Source: Ophthalmolycus amberensis (taxonomy: Eukaryota > Chordata > Actinopteri > Perciformes > Zoarcidae). From it: a DNA stretch of 64,000 nt. The notes beneath the pieces are model-generated. The model had not been told where the DNA came from. It ran no database searches and saw nothing but the letters and a program-made list of their open reading frames with translations. Position 1 is the first letter of the stretch, and every line of letters starts with the position of its first letter. The stretch is from the NCBI GenBank assembly GCA_024529925.1, contig JAFEUB010001789.1, forward strand, positions 1 through 64,000, written 5' to 3'. Below are positions 41,009 to 53,100 of this stretch, in pieces. Both the position numbers and the translations under genes were made by a program.

Positions 41009-41135
41009 CTGCACTGTGTGCCCTGCGCACCCTCAGCGTGCACCAACCCCGGATAAGAAAACCCCGAGGGACGCCGAGAGAGCAGCAACGCAGAGAGAGA
41101 GAGAGGAGATAGCCTTGCCGGGGCGCAGGACTCAC

Positions 41136-41218
41136 CAGTCGGTGTCCGAGGTCTCGTCGATGACGTCCTGGTAGGCGGTCAGCAGCTCCAGTCTGTTCTT
41201 GCCGAGATTCACAGCCAT
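41136..41218 (-). CDS. dbn1: Drebrin-family first coding exon (dbn1-like), start of ADF-H domain
   Basis: The start ATG at 41218 has an AAACATGG Kozak context. Twenty-seven codons (MAVNLGKN, RLELLTAYQDVIDE, TSDTD) plus TG end at a strong donor (GACTG then GTGAGT at 41135), splitting the Trp codon of the D-W motif that opens the ADF-homology domain (DWALYTYEDGS in drebrin). RLELL.(A/S)YQDVI is typical of drebrin (DBN1), whereas MAVNLSKN/SRN is how drebrin-like (DBNL/Abp1) proteins start, so the paralogue is not certain. These proteins bind F-actin and shape dendritic spines or endocytic sites (family knowledge). The following exons would lie to the left and are not seen in this window. Confidence 0.7.
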
Positions 41219-41420
41219 GTTTCTGTCCCTGCAAGCATCCAGACCGCTGCTGATGGAGAGAGACACGGAGTGAGACTCGAGAGGAGGAGGAGGAGGAGGC
41301 GCTCTGACTGGTGGAGACAAAGAGACCATGACGATGTCCGAGGGGTCCTAGCGCCGGAACTCATAGTCTGATGGGTCCTAGTGCCGACATGTTCACTTCT
41401 ATAGCTGTACAAAGACATCA
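41219..41420 (-). promoter_or_regulatory. 5' UTR and probable promoter-proximal region of the drebrin-family gene
   Basis: Directly upstream of the ATG lies a GGA/GCC-rich leader. An in-frame upstream ATG at 41329 gives a 37-codon extension without a stop. A 14-base element (GGGTCCTAG, then C or T, then GCCG) occurs twice, 30 bp apart, at 41343-41356 and 41373-41386. No TATA box is recognised. The transcription start is unknown, so the boundary is a guess. Confidence 0.35.
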
Positions 41421-41589
41421 GCTGCTGTCAGATGCAAAATAAAAACAAAACGACGTCTGTATAATGTCAAAAAAGGAGAAGAATGTGAGGTCTGAACTAT
41501 AAGTCCAAAACGTCTTCAGTTTACAATCACAACAGACAGGGAAAGCCCCAAATCTTCACATCTGGGGAGATTGTGTTGTTGTTTTTTTG

Positions 41590-41665
41590 CATGAAAAATT
41601 ACTTAGTCAATAAATTATCAAAGATAGTTGCCAATTAATCTTCTAATTATTGCAAGCTGACGTTC
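41590..41665 (+). repeat. Possible fragment of the E repeat
   Basis: AATTACTTAGTCAATAAATTATC...GCCAATTAATCTTCTAATTATTGC resembles the AT-rich end of the E family. Short and uncertain. Confidence 0.35.
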
Positions 41666-42091
41666 TGAGCTACTGTAAGGTTAGCTTATAACTGTTGTTG
41701 AGCTGACGTTTTCAAGCCAATGCTTAGTTAATGTGTTATCTAATTTAAACCATTGGGGAATGAGAAACAGGTGAGCAGGTGGATGTTTGAGTCAGGTGAC
41801 CGGGACTGGTGGGAGAGTCTGAGGGCATCTGGTGGATGGATGAAGAGTTCCTTGGGAATGCACGGGCCTGGGGGAAGTGGGCTGAACGGACGGACAGAGA
41901 AACAGAGGAAATCCTCTCACATGAACACAATGCCTGAACGAAGGAGGTGAAACAAAACAGCAATCTATAGTCTCATCATCACACTGAGTTTAGTTCGACA
42001 GCTCACCTACAGAGGAGTGTTTTAATGTTAATGTCAATTTCAGGTCCTTTATATAATGGAGTATTAGCAGTGTCGTACTGTGTGATTGGTA

Positions 42092-42290
42092 GTGTAGTAC
42101 TGCATCATGTAAAAAGTAACTAGTAGCTAAAAAAATAAAGTAACTTTAAGTGTCAGGTAAATGTGCTGGAGAAAAAAGTACATTATTTCACTCTGAGATG
42201 TAGTGGAGTGAAAGTACAAGTACGTAAAATAATTGTACTTCAATAAAGAACTTGAGTAAAAAGTATTTATATTTCGTGGAGTAAGATAAT
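42092..42290 (+). repeat. Dispersed 'AAGTACTTGAGTAAA' repeat, copy D2
   Basis: AGTAACTTTAAGTGTCAGG...ACTCTGAGATGTAGTGGAGTGAAAGTACAAGTAC...ACTTGAGTAAAAAGTATTTATATTTC: same order and orientation as D1. Confidence 0.75.
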
Positions 42291-42693
42291 TCGTATGCTA
42301 TACTTGAAAAACATACATTGTTTCTCTACACCATGACTGAAGAGGGATATTAACGCACTGGTTTCTTTTGTCTTTTACACAAATTATAAATCTTTCTCCG
42401 GCAGGAAGACTCTCTCTGAATGCAGCAACGTATCAGTGTGTCTCCTGTTGCGTTAGTTTCTCTGCAGCCTCTCAGAGAGCCGAGGAGCCGATCAGTAGTG
42501 TGTTGCCAGAAGTCTGGCTGCAGCTTCTTGTTCCTGGAGGACAGACTGGCTTCTAATTAGGAACTAGCTCCTGCAGCAGCTACAGAGCTTCACGATGTCC
42601 AAGCAGGGAGCGCTTCACAGATGGTGCTGTGCAGGAGGCTGAACATCAGCACTAATGAGCAGCAAACATTCACACATACTATGTGTACAACAC

Positions 42694-42696
<3 letters not shown>

Positions 42697-42726
<30 letters not shown>
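42697..42726 (+). repeat. (GT)n microsatellite
   Basis: About 30-nt perfect dinucleotide array. Confidence 0.95.
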
Positions 42727-42727
<1 letters not shown>

Positions 42728-42914
42728 ATTACCTTGCAATAGATGTAAAGTTTGTCCTGAGGGTGGAGTCAGAGGAACGATCGTGTCACTTAAATAAAAA
42801 GAGAGAGAAGAGAGAGAAGAAGATATTGTCCTCTGTATGGTGGCCATTTTAGGACATTTCAGACTCAGTTTATCTTATATTGTCAGACTTAAATCAGTCG
42901 AATCTGGAATTTCT

Positions 42915-43275
42915 CCGCCTCAGTTGGACTTCTGCACTTAAGTACAATTTCGAGATGCTTGTACTTTAATTAATTGAGTATTTCCATTTTCTGCTACTTT
43001 CTACTTCTACTCCACTACATCACAGAGACAAAGATTGTACTTTTTACTTCATTACATGATAACTTTAGTTACTTTGCAGATTCAGCTTAATAATATAGAA
43101 TATAATCAACACTGTTATTATTATGAATTATGATGAAACGTTATAGACCCCTTGGTGAAATCACAAGCTACCCAGCGGTATGACAAGGTATTAAGATGAG
43201 CTTTACCAGCTGCCACATCCAACACATTCATGCGTCAATAGTTATAATCAAATGATAAGATATCATTCTGAAAGT
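42915..43275 (-). repeat. Dispersed 'AAGTACTTGAGTAAA' repeat, copy D3 (about 360 bp)
   Basis: On the plus strand: CTGCACTTAAGTACAATTTC, TTTCTACTTCTACTCCACTACATC, TTTAGTTACTTTGCAGATTCAGC, ATAGAATATAATCAACACTG, CTACCCAGCGGTATG, ATGAGCTTTACCAGCTGC. This is the reverse complement of D1/D2 and extends into the family's middle section. Confidence 0.8.
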
Positions 43276-44083
43276 CATGTGGTTGACATTTGTACTTTTT
43301 AATTCAAGTGTTATAATGACAAAAGTTAAAATAGTGAAAGAACAACATTTCAGTGACCTGATGGTTCAAGAATTCCTCTCAAAGCTCCTTTGTAGTGTTT
43401 TTTTTAAAAGTCCTTGTGGACGATGGACTGAAAATGAGCTTCTTTTCTTCCCGTTTCCTGGAAAAGTTGACATTTCGGAGGTTTTCACCCCCCCCCCTTG
43501 TCTGGTGGCCGGTTGCTGGGGTAACCTGCCTTGCCTCAGAGCGTTGAACCCCACACACGGGCAGCCTCAGTGTTTTTCTCCCAGGCTCCTCTGGCACTTG
43601 AGCCCACATACCTTCCCCTCTGCTCCCACAGCTCCAACACTGAGGCCGGAGGATAATAGAGGAGGGGGGGGGCGGTGACGCTGGTGGGCGCTTTAATTGG
43701 CACAAACAGCGACGTAGTGCAAGGTGGACCTGCTGAAACTCAATCAGTTTGCATATAATTTATCTGAGTGTATCCACCATCATGTATGCTAGTATCCATC
43801 TTCAGTTTGATTTATTTACATGTGAGGTCACTCCTGACCCTTTTTGTTTTTACAAGATATCCTTTCTGTTGATGTTTTTTCCTGATAAATAAACAAATAA
43901 CCAGATGAAGAACGTATTGGAGCTTAAACATTAATACAAATTACTGGACTTCACTGTGTAATAAAGTGCATTAAAACTATAACCAAATACCTCAAACAGA
44001 TCAGACTAAAGTTAAACTTTGCTGTGCTCAAGCGAGGTCTGAATGATGGAGTGGCTACTATTTGAACTCTGTTTTGTCTCCAT
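43276..44083. other. Intergenic, no recognisable feature
   Basis: The 133-aa frame at 43277-43678 is rich in Pro, has no domain, and has no splice support. Confidence 0.5.
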
Positions 44084-44215
44084 GAACACACACACACACA
44101 CACACACATTCACACTAACAAACAGAGCGTCTGCAGGAAACAACGAGGACCTGCAGGGTGAAGAGAATTCATTAATACTAACCCACTTAACAGGAGAGGG
44201 AGGGGCTGGTGTGTT

Positions 44216-44254
<39 letters not shown>
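44084..44254 (+). repeat. Two dinucleotide arrays, (CA)n then (GT)n
   Basis: CA at 44084-44108 and GT at 44213-44254, about 100 bp apart on the same strand and mutually complementary. Three tandem AAGTGAGTGG-type units follow at 44354-44386. Confidence 0.85.
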
Positions 44255-44256
<2 letters not shown>

Positions 44257-45029
44257 TGGCCTGCAGTTAGCATAGCCGTTTCACTGATTATTCTTGTTGA
44301 AGACAACCTGAAAAGTTGCTCAGAACTAATATTGATGTCTCCTGTCAGATGGCAGTGAGTAGAAGTGAGTGGAAGTGAGTGGAGCCGCGTCATACCGCGC
44401 AGTGGAAGTGCTTCATTAACGAGCTTCAGCACTGCCTCTTAATGGACCCTCTGACTGGGCAAATTAGGCTGTCAGGGCTGAAGGCTGGAGATTACACAGA
44501 CTCTGCTACCAGCTTCAGGGAGGAATAAATAACACTTGGAAAATCTGTGACTTCTTAATCCGCCAAACGGCCACAAAGAGGAGCCATAAATCCTTCAGAA
44601 TTAGGTCAGTGTGGGCTGAACATGAAAAAGAAATTACTTTTAATTTGAGGATTTTCAAAGACAATTTTCTGCCGACGTGTGCGCTGAGAAAAAGGAAGAA
44701 CTCAATTTAAATGTAAAGACTTATAATTACATACCTGAAGACATCTGTACTAACTTGTGTTTTTCTCTTATACTACTCATAAAAACTGCAGGGAACACTT
44801 TGTGGAAGCTAAAAGGGATCCAAAGGAAAGATAATGTATATGTATAGTGGCCTAGAGAGCTCAACACTTCCTTCTATCTTCTCAAAACATGACTGCCTAC
44901 ATTACCCACAATGCAACTCCACCGACGACAGTTCGGTCTTGAGAGATGAGCAAGCTCACATCTTTCTAACTCCACAACTCCAGATTCTTTATGTTCACTT
45001 TCAAACTAATAATACCTTTTGACTAACCT

Positions 45030-45031
<2 letters not shown>

Positions 45032-45061
<30 letters not shown>
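45032..45061 (+). repeat. (AAT)n trinucleotide repeat
   Basis: About ten AAT units. Confidence 0.9.
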
Positions 45062-45064
<3 letters not shown>

Positions 45065-45814
45065 ACGTTAATGTCTGTCTTTATGAAGGTTAGACTGTTG
45101 CTGAAGTACATTAGAAGCTTAACTGTTGAGGAATTAAACATCTGTGCTTTAAGCTTTTATTTTATATTTACATCTTAACAACTTGTTAATTTGGGAGACT
45201 GTCTTTCAGTATCTGTTAACCTTCCACTGATGAAGTCCTCTCGTGGCTGTCGTATTTATTGTGAAAACGTCAGACTTTTAACTCAGGAGACTTCTGATTG
45301 TTTCCTGTTCCCAACCGAACGCCAACATTGGCAATTTTCCTGTTTTTATTTATGTAAGTATCTCTTCACCCCTTGTGCTGTTATTTGTTATTTGTAGTCA
45401 ACGTTGGGAAGCAGACAAAGGGCTTTAAACTGGTGTTGGTTTCGCTGCCTGCTACTGCTCGCTCTTTGTTTTACAGATTCATTCTCCTCCCCCGTGGCAG
45501 AGGGGTATTGATTGATTTTATGGATCAGCTTCTATACTGGGATGTTTCTAAATGAGGAGGCAGACAGGTGGACAGATGGACAACAAACAAAAGGGAAAAG
45601 AAAAGGCTCATTTCCCATCTGCCATCTTCCTTTGCCTTATGGCAATCACAGCCTCTTTACTTCAGACTGATTTTACTTCTTGATGCATTTCTCAGCAATA
45701 AATCGATGGACGGCAGATCGAAATATAAGCTCCAGACATTTAAATTCTCTCTTTCTAAGCTCACCTCCTCAGAGTTAAGCCCGGTTCAACAGCAGTCAGA
45801 TCCACCCACCCACC

Positions 45815-45995
<181 letters not shown>

Positions 45996-47144
45996 TCTGA
46001 TTCTGTCTGAGTGAAAGGAAAAAACAATAACTCGATACGGAAAGTGCAAAATTTGATGCAGAGCGGTGGGAGTTGTGGGGGATGTGGTGAGGAAACAGAA
46101 ATAAAAACTCTGTGGGGGTGAAACAAACTGAGGATTCATTCTAAACGCCGTGGATGTCGAGCTGTAAATCTCTCTGAGACATCAGTGAATGGTGGAACAG
46201 AGCGGCTCTGGTTCGGTTACTGAAGGTCTCTGTGGTCCTAAAACCTGCAGCACTGCTGGACCGGAGGCTGCTTTTATATCCTCAATACAGTAAAATAGTG
46301 ATGATAATAGTTATGCGTTGAGACAAACAGGTTACAAAACCAACAACAATAAAAGCTGATATTTCTATAGTATTTTTTACAGTCAGCCGATCGACTCTCA
46401 GACAAAGAGGTGAGGCTTCAAAGGAAAATATTTTATTAGTCTCGAAGGGTTAAAAGTCTGTCAGGCTGTGCAGGAAAAACACAACTCACATACCAAAGCA
46501 GTGAGACGGAGCCCTGTGGTGATTCTGTAATCCACAAAACAGAAACCGGACCAGAGACAGAGAGGGACACCGAATGACATGAAATACTGAACCCAACTAA
46601 GACGAACACGATGAGAAGTCTGTAGTCTCATTAGTGTCCTTCTCACTCCAGGAAACTAAACTATTGGACCTTTGAATCTGTTTCAGATAAGTGTCTTTGT
46701 CCCGTTATTAGTATGCAATAATAAACTATAATAAATCATGACATGTACATATCGTCACCTGAATGTAAGTCCAGTATGATCTCTCTTTGAGCTCCATGTT
46801 TGGTCTCCACCCACTCCTGAGGGAAGTAACTGTCTCTTTAGCAGCTAAATGCTCCACTGTGTTCACCTGCTGGTCTCTGGCTGTGTCTGTCTGCTGTTTG
46901 TTGCTGAGCAGATGTATAGTTCTTTGAAAATGACGCTGTGAGAGCGAACCAGAACAGTAAAGTCGTAGGCCCGACAGATGAACAGCGAAACTCACAATGA
47001 AGCTCTGTAAAGCCGAGAGGAGCTGCAGATTCAGCGGATCATTCTCTCGAGGTGCAGACACACAACATATTGTCATTTCATGGTGTTAGTATTAGAAATA
47101 TATATAGCTACAGCCGCTTGAACTATTTCTACACATCGTTATCT

Positions 47145-47285
47145 TTGTATTTTATTTGACTCTTGTTAAAAACATATTGACGTTTCCTTTATATCTGGTC
47201 CTAATGCATTTCTGTCTTATGTAAGGCAGTGTGGAATGGCCTTGTTGAAAGGTGCTCTACAAATAAAGTTGCCTTATTGATCCAG
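47145..47285 (+). repeat. LINE/SINE-like 3' tail fragment
   Basis: GGAATGGCCTTGTTGAAAGGTGCTCTACAAATAAAGTTGCCTTATTG (47232-47278) is the typical end of fish LINE-derived tails (gaaaggtgctatacaaataaa). It directly precedes the second long CA array. Confidence 0.5.
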
Positions 47286-47298
47286 TCCTGCTAATTTT

Positions 47299-47448
<150 letters not shown>

Positions 47449-48239
47449 CTAAAAAGACCTGGAGGGAAGGAATGCGTGTGTGAAAACAAAAACTTGATGC
47501 TGATTTTTTTTTTTTTACGTTTCCGAGACATCTCAATATCTGGTGATGTAGTTTTTTTTTACCTCAGCAACGATTATGACTATTTAATTACTCTGTTATA
47601 AAAACGGAGCCCCATAAATTAACTGAATTTCAATTCATACATTTTGGAGACTACGAGTGTCTGTTTCCGTTGTTTTTGATTTAGTTTAAAGTACTTCATT
47701 AACTTTATACAATTAGCATTTAATCCAAACCAACCACAGTACTGTAACAGAGTTCCCCCAAAACATAAAAACAAAATTAAACCTCAGAAGCAACCAGAGA
47801 AATGAAAGCGTCCAAATCACCTGAAAAGTGCCGATTCAACACAAAACTTCATGTTTCTTTCTTTCCTGAAACCAATAAGAGTTCAGTATCAAAAAAGTCA
47901 ATAAAACAGTGAAATTGTAGATTTAAACAAATGAACAGGAAAGTAATTCATCTTTAGGTATAACCGATAAAGAAAAAAATGACACATCACAAGACTAACT
48001 GGATTTTTATATCAACTCCTGAAAAAAAAATTGAATTTCTTTTATAATCACCACTTTTATTCTCTTAATATTTGGGTTTCCTGCTGTGATAAACGCCCCT
48101 AATAAAAGCTCGACGGTGAGAGTAGCGCATCCACATCTCATTATGAACAGAGCTCTGCCTCCACCTTGTGTTCATTTTAAGGACTCACAGCTTTAGTCCA
48201 ACAGATCAATTCAGGTATTTTATCCTCAATTTATATACA

Positions 48240-48690
48240 ATAATCTCATAACTATCTAATAATGAACTATCGCTGATTTATATTACAACTTAATTATTGT
48301 AATATTACTTTTCTCATAATATCAGGACTTTTGTCAGAATTATGACAATTTGTATAAAATTATGGCTTTATTATCAGAACATTATAATTTACCATTTATA
48401 ATTGCACCTCCAAATTACAACTTGAATCTTGTAACAATACTTCTTTCAGAAATATTTTTTTATTTTTGTTTATTTTAAAATCCCAACTTTAATCTCATAT
48501 GATTCATTTGCAAATTCAAGGCAAAACTTTTAAAAATTAAAACGTATTTCTAAAATTATTCTCTTATTATCACTACAACTTTTGTCAGTTGTCAAAACAA
48601 CTTAATGAAATTTTTTTTTAAATGCAACCGTCTTCAAAAAATACTTATTTCTCATAATTTCGATTTTTTTTTTTGTGATCCTCAAAATCC
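48240..48690. repeat. AT-rich degenerate tandem region
   Basis: Loose repetition of motifs such as TCTCATAAT, AATTATGAC, TTTTGTCAG and TTACAACTT every 40-60 bp. This resembles a fish repeat of 'attatgactttattctcataat' units in decay. It lies just beyond the distal candidate poly(A) signals of the ARID gene. Confidence 0.45.
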
Positions 48691-49282
48691 CACATGAGAA
48701 CACACCATGAACATGACAGTAAATATTGATTCATCATGGAAGAGCAGAAATGAACAAAACAAAACCCCACTCAGGCTTTATTAACGGATTACTTTTATTA
48801 TAAATATACAGTGTTAAAATGGAATGGTACCTGACACTGCCAGCCGTAAACCGCTTATAGAAACTAAAATATGGAACTGGAGTTTGTGCTGCAGATCTGC
48901 AATCATCAAATCACACAAATGCAAGAACACAGATCGAGTGGAACGCCTCGCAGACTGCGATTATACCAGAAAGAGTCCGTTCTCTTCAAGAGTTCAACAC
49001 AGTTTACAAAGAAAAAACAAAAACGTGTGACCGACTTTTTCGAGGAGGAAAAACAGAACCAAAAAATTTGAGGAAATGGTGTCAAGTGCTCAAAATGAGA
49101 TCACAAGAAGATGTGACTGAAACATTCATTGGTACTTAACATCCAACAGTTTAGGAAAAAGGTGCAACATGCAGCATTTATAACATCGTCTCACTTTTAC
49201 AGGATGGAAAAGCACTTTTAGTGCCGATGGTTTTCCACATTCAGATTACATTTCCCATGAACCCTTCCGCTCAACTTAACCG

Positions 49283-49480
49283 TTGGCCGGACAAAACAAG
49301 ACATCAATTTGATCTGCGTGAAGGACATCTTCCCTATTTTATCATGTTTTATAGATTAAAGAATTAATGGATAATGCAAATTTTAATTCCCTTTTAAGTC
49401 ATTTTTTTTAAAATCACAAAGTGATTAATTGTTCAATAATGAAAATAATTGTTTGTGCCTCAGTCATTTCACAGCTTGGT
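49283..49480 (+). repeat. Dispersed 'AATCGATTAATCG' repeat, copy E6 (3' part)
   Basis: GGCCGGACAAAACAAGACATC, CATCTTCCCTATTTTATCATG, TTTATAGATTAAAGAATTAATGG, AATAATGAAAATAATTGTTTG: landmark order of the E family. It is antisense inside the possible long 3' UTR of the ARID gene. Confidence 0.65.
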
Positions 49481-50126
49481 TTCATGACAAAGTTCTTCTT
49501 CTCTGTTCTGTAATAACTCCCAGATGTTAAAATGTCACATGTAGCACCTTTCATTTGATCATTTATCTTCATGAATGTTGCTCACCGGATGAATCACATC
49601 ACTAGGTGCCGAGTCCTGTAGGTCCAGTTTGCTCCGGGAGACGCCGCGGAGTCGAGCGAGCGTCCTGCGAGATAATCTCCCCTCACGCTTTGAAACAAGG
49701 GATGGAGAAAACACCACACGACAACAGGAGCCGTTGTTCAAGTCAATGGCTAACGAGCAAACGGAACTTTCAGTTGCTTACAAATATCAACGCTCAATGT
49801 TCGCTTTTAAGTATCAGGCACTTCATTTTTAAGTACTTTACATAAATGAGCAGGCCGTTCAAGACCGATGCTGAAGTAGTGTGCAAAACACTGGATATAA
49901 CAAATCAGTTTGAACATGCATAACAAAATGTAAACATTTAAATCTTTAACTTTATCAAAAAGGAAAAAAAGGAAAAAAAAGAAAAAGAAATTATACCTAA
50001 AGAAACCTTTACAAACTGAAGCTTAAATAACCAAAGAAGAAGAAAAACAATTTGACTCTCATACTGGTTTTAGTCCAAACTAGAAGATCTCCACATGTTG
50101 TCATGAACATAAAAAATGATCATGCA

Positions 50127-50143
50127 GGGGGGGGGGGGGGGGG
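50127..50143 (+). repeat. Poly-G tract (17 nt)
   Basis: Uninterrupted G run on the plus strand (C in any ARID-gene transcript). Confidence 0.95.
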
Positions 50144-53100
50144 TTAACTAAGTAAGGCAACTAAATGTTCAGGAGAGTCAGACTGACATCAAACTGGTCC
50201 TGTGGAGCTGTGGTTTGACTGGGAAGCTCCCAGCGTGTAGAATGTTAAACATGAAAGCAAAGGAAAATGTGTAAACGCCACACTCGAGGGGTGACCAGCC
50301 TGCCACTACGTAGCGGAGCTGGAGATGCAATAACTCGTTGAAACGTGGAGAACGGAGAGAGCACTTAAGTCAGTTAGTTTAAGGTGTTGCACTCGGTTTT
50401 TCACACAAATAAAGTGGCAGAAGTATTTGTATGGAGAAGTCGTTTAAAAAGAGAGCTTGAAAGATATGTTCACGCCTGTTTTTCAGAAAGTTACAGATAT
50501 TGTCGGCGACGGCCTCGTGGTTGTATGAAGGTAGCTTGACACCTCGAAGAACTTCTTAAAAAGAAGTATGTTAACTATTGACAGGACTTAAGTTTTTATA
50601 ATTGTGAAATATATCTAATAAAGCTAATACATCTTTATTTTCGCAAAGTGTTAAAAGTTTAAAGCGTTTCCAAAACCAAAATTGCAAGAGCAACTCTGTC
50701 AGGAATGCGATAAACAGAGTGCTTATCGTAAGCTACAAACGTTAGCATGTCTGGCTAACTAGCGTACTGCTGAACCTACAGAAGTAAGCTAGCCCAGCGG
50801 CACTTCCAAGGCCAAGAAGAATTTTATCAGCCAACTAGAATATTTTTGCAGGGTTGAATAAAATAAAAAAGCCCTTTTCACGATAACGCATCCACTGTGA
50901 AGGAGAGTTATAAATTGACAGGCGTAGCAGCAGTTTATCAGGGAGTTTGCGAACACTTTCGATGGTGTAAACGTGTCTCACACCTCTCTTTACAGCTGAG
51001 GCGGAGTTTGTACGGAGGTGTGAAAGTAGCTGGAGTTTGATTTCAAGCGTCCTTTTTCTAACGTACAACCGAGTGCAGTAAAAGCGTGGGCCGTCCTCCC
51101 CATTTTAACGAAGTCAGCGCCAAGACACACAAAAGACATAGTTCTAAAAAAAGAGAAACAAACATGCTGCTGTTCTTCTTCTTCGCTGGTGGTACATTAC
51201 CGCCACCGAGCGGCTTCTCACCCAACAATCAAGTGCTCGGATACAAACATTTTTATCTTTAGCCGCAGGTGTACGAACTCTTTTCTTTAAAGCACACGGA
51301 GGCCTTTACTGCAGCACTGCACAGACTGAGCGCGCTCAGAAACACGTCACCTTAATAAATAAAGGCTTACAGACAGGATGAAGCAGAGCGAGACCCAAAA
51401 TATACATGAATCCAGCTGTAAGAATATCAGACTTATTGTGAGATATATCCACTCTCACTGCATTGATGATTGTTGTCAAGAAATAACCACAAACGAGAAG
51501 TATTTTGTCTTCCTCTCGTTAAAAATAATGACCAATAACATCCTGAAATATGAATGACAACCGTCACTGGTGAGGTCTGGTGGAGTTGCATGTGCTTTGG
51601 TGCTTCTGCGCAGCTATGATCTACCGAGGATACATTTCTCCACTCATGCATTCATTCACAAACAATTCCGTCTCACACTGAGCCAACCGCCCGATAAATC
51701 AGAATAAAACTGCAAATATTTTCATTACAAGTCATGTTATCTTTTAATTTTAGTTCTTTAAAATATTTTCTTAAAACTCTCTGGACAAATAAATCTGCTG
51801 TGAGAAATGTTTAACTCGTTTCAAAAGCAGGAAAAAGCCATTTGAGACAAATGACTTTCTGAGATGAAAAGAATTTGCAGCTTTAACCATTAAAAACAAC
51901 AATATGGCTACATAAAGAATAAACAGCACCAGTTAATTTCGGTGTCGTAGCTGATTCCACTATTAAAATAACAAAAGAAATTGGCAGTAAGATGAAATAA
52001 AACATGGCAAATATAAATATGGAAAAACAAATGAAGCACGTGGGTACAGTAGGTGTGCAAATCTGAAACCAACCGAGACGAGTGGAAGGAGAAGGCTGCG
52101 GTTAAAGGGATACCTTGACATTTTGATTTGCTTTTGTTCAGCTACATCGGGTTGTTGTCACAATATGGTGTCGGCGTGTTTGTGTTGGCACTTTAGATGA
52201 AGAGGAGGATTGGTTTAAAGTGGGAAACTGCAACACGTTCTTTGGTGAATGCTGAAGGTTCGATTTTCTCATTTTCACTGAGAATGAGAATGTCGGCCGC
52301 TCTCTTAAAGCAACGGCTTTTTTGCTTTCTTGCCCGGATTTAGATGAGATCGATACGACTCTAATGCTTGCATGCTAAATATATGATTAGCCTAGCTTAG
52401 CACAAAGAATGCGAAGCGGGGGAACGGCTAGCCAGGCTCTGTCCAACAGTAACAAAATACACCGCTAACGCTCACTGATTAAAATGTTTAAATCTTAATC
52501 TTAAAGGGGTTATGTGTCAGACTACTTCTTGACTGGTGCTCCCAGCAAACAAATATGGTGGTCTACAACCACAAGGACCACAACGTGTCATTTTTACATT
52601 TAGTCTTTTGTACAGATTAAACAAACGAGTTATAAAGTATTAAAGAGTAAGCTTTTAGAGATGTTGGTCACACTCTGCCAGGAAGCAAGTAAGTCTACTT
52701 CCCAAAAATCAATTCAAACTATTCACAGAACAAAAAATAAACACCCTGCCAAGTTGAAAGGTCAACTACCGCCACCTCTCCTTGATATCAGTTGATCGAA
52801 CCGAGCGCTCCGTAATATCAGGAGTAAAGCACAACCGTGAAGTATCCAGATTGCAGGTTGAAGGATAATTCTGGCGATATTATATATTTTTCTTATCGTC
52901 AACTAATTTAAAGACAAGACACAAACAAATATTTTTCTGGAATTTAAGAAAAAAATGTAAATTGTTGGAAAAACAACTGAGGTAGTCTGAATGTTCGGGC
53001 TACACGTTCGATCTCTACACACGATTCTTCTGCCGGTGCTGATTCGTTATCGGCTGAACGAGTGGTAGCGATGAAGGCGGGACGACGGCGCCAACGAGTG

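Larger units (their letters stand above)
1..41135 (-). other. Presumed first intron of the drebrin-family gene (partial, more than 41 kb)
   Basis: This is inferred from the single drebrin exon, whose donor at 41135 points left. I looked for the ADF-H continuation (ALYTYEDGS, KYVLINWVGEDVPDARK and later drebrin blocks) in the minus-strand translations provided and found none, so the next exon must lie beyond base 1. All open frames here are short, unconserved-looking or microsatellite-driven. The region could instead be intron plus intergenic DNA if the exon belongs to a minor transcript. Confidence 0.45.

Noticed and set aside
43277..43678. 133-aa plus-strand open frame
   Set aside because: Composition follows C-rich simple sequence; no domain or conservation evidence.
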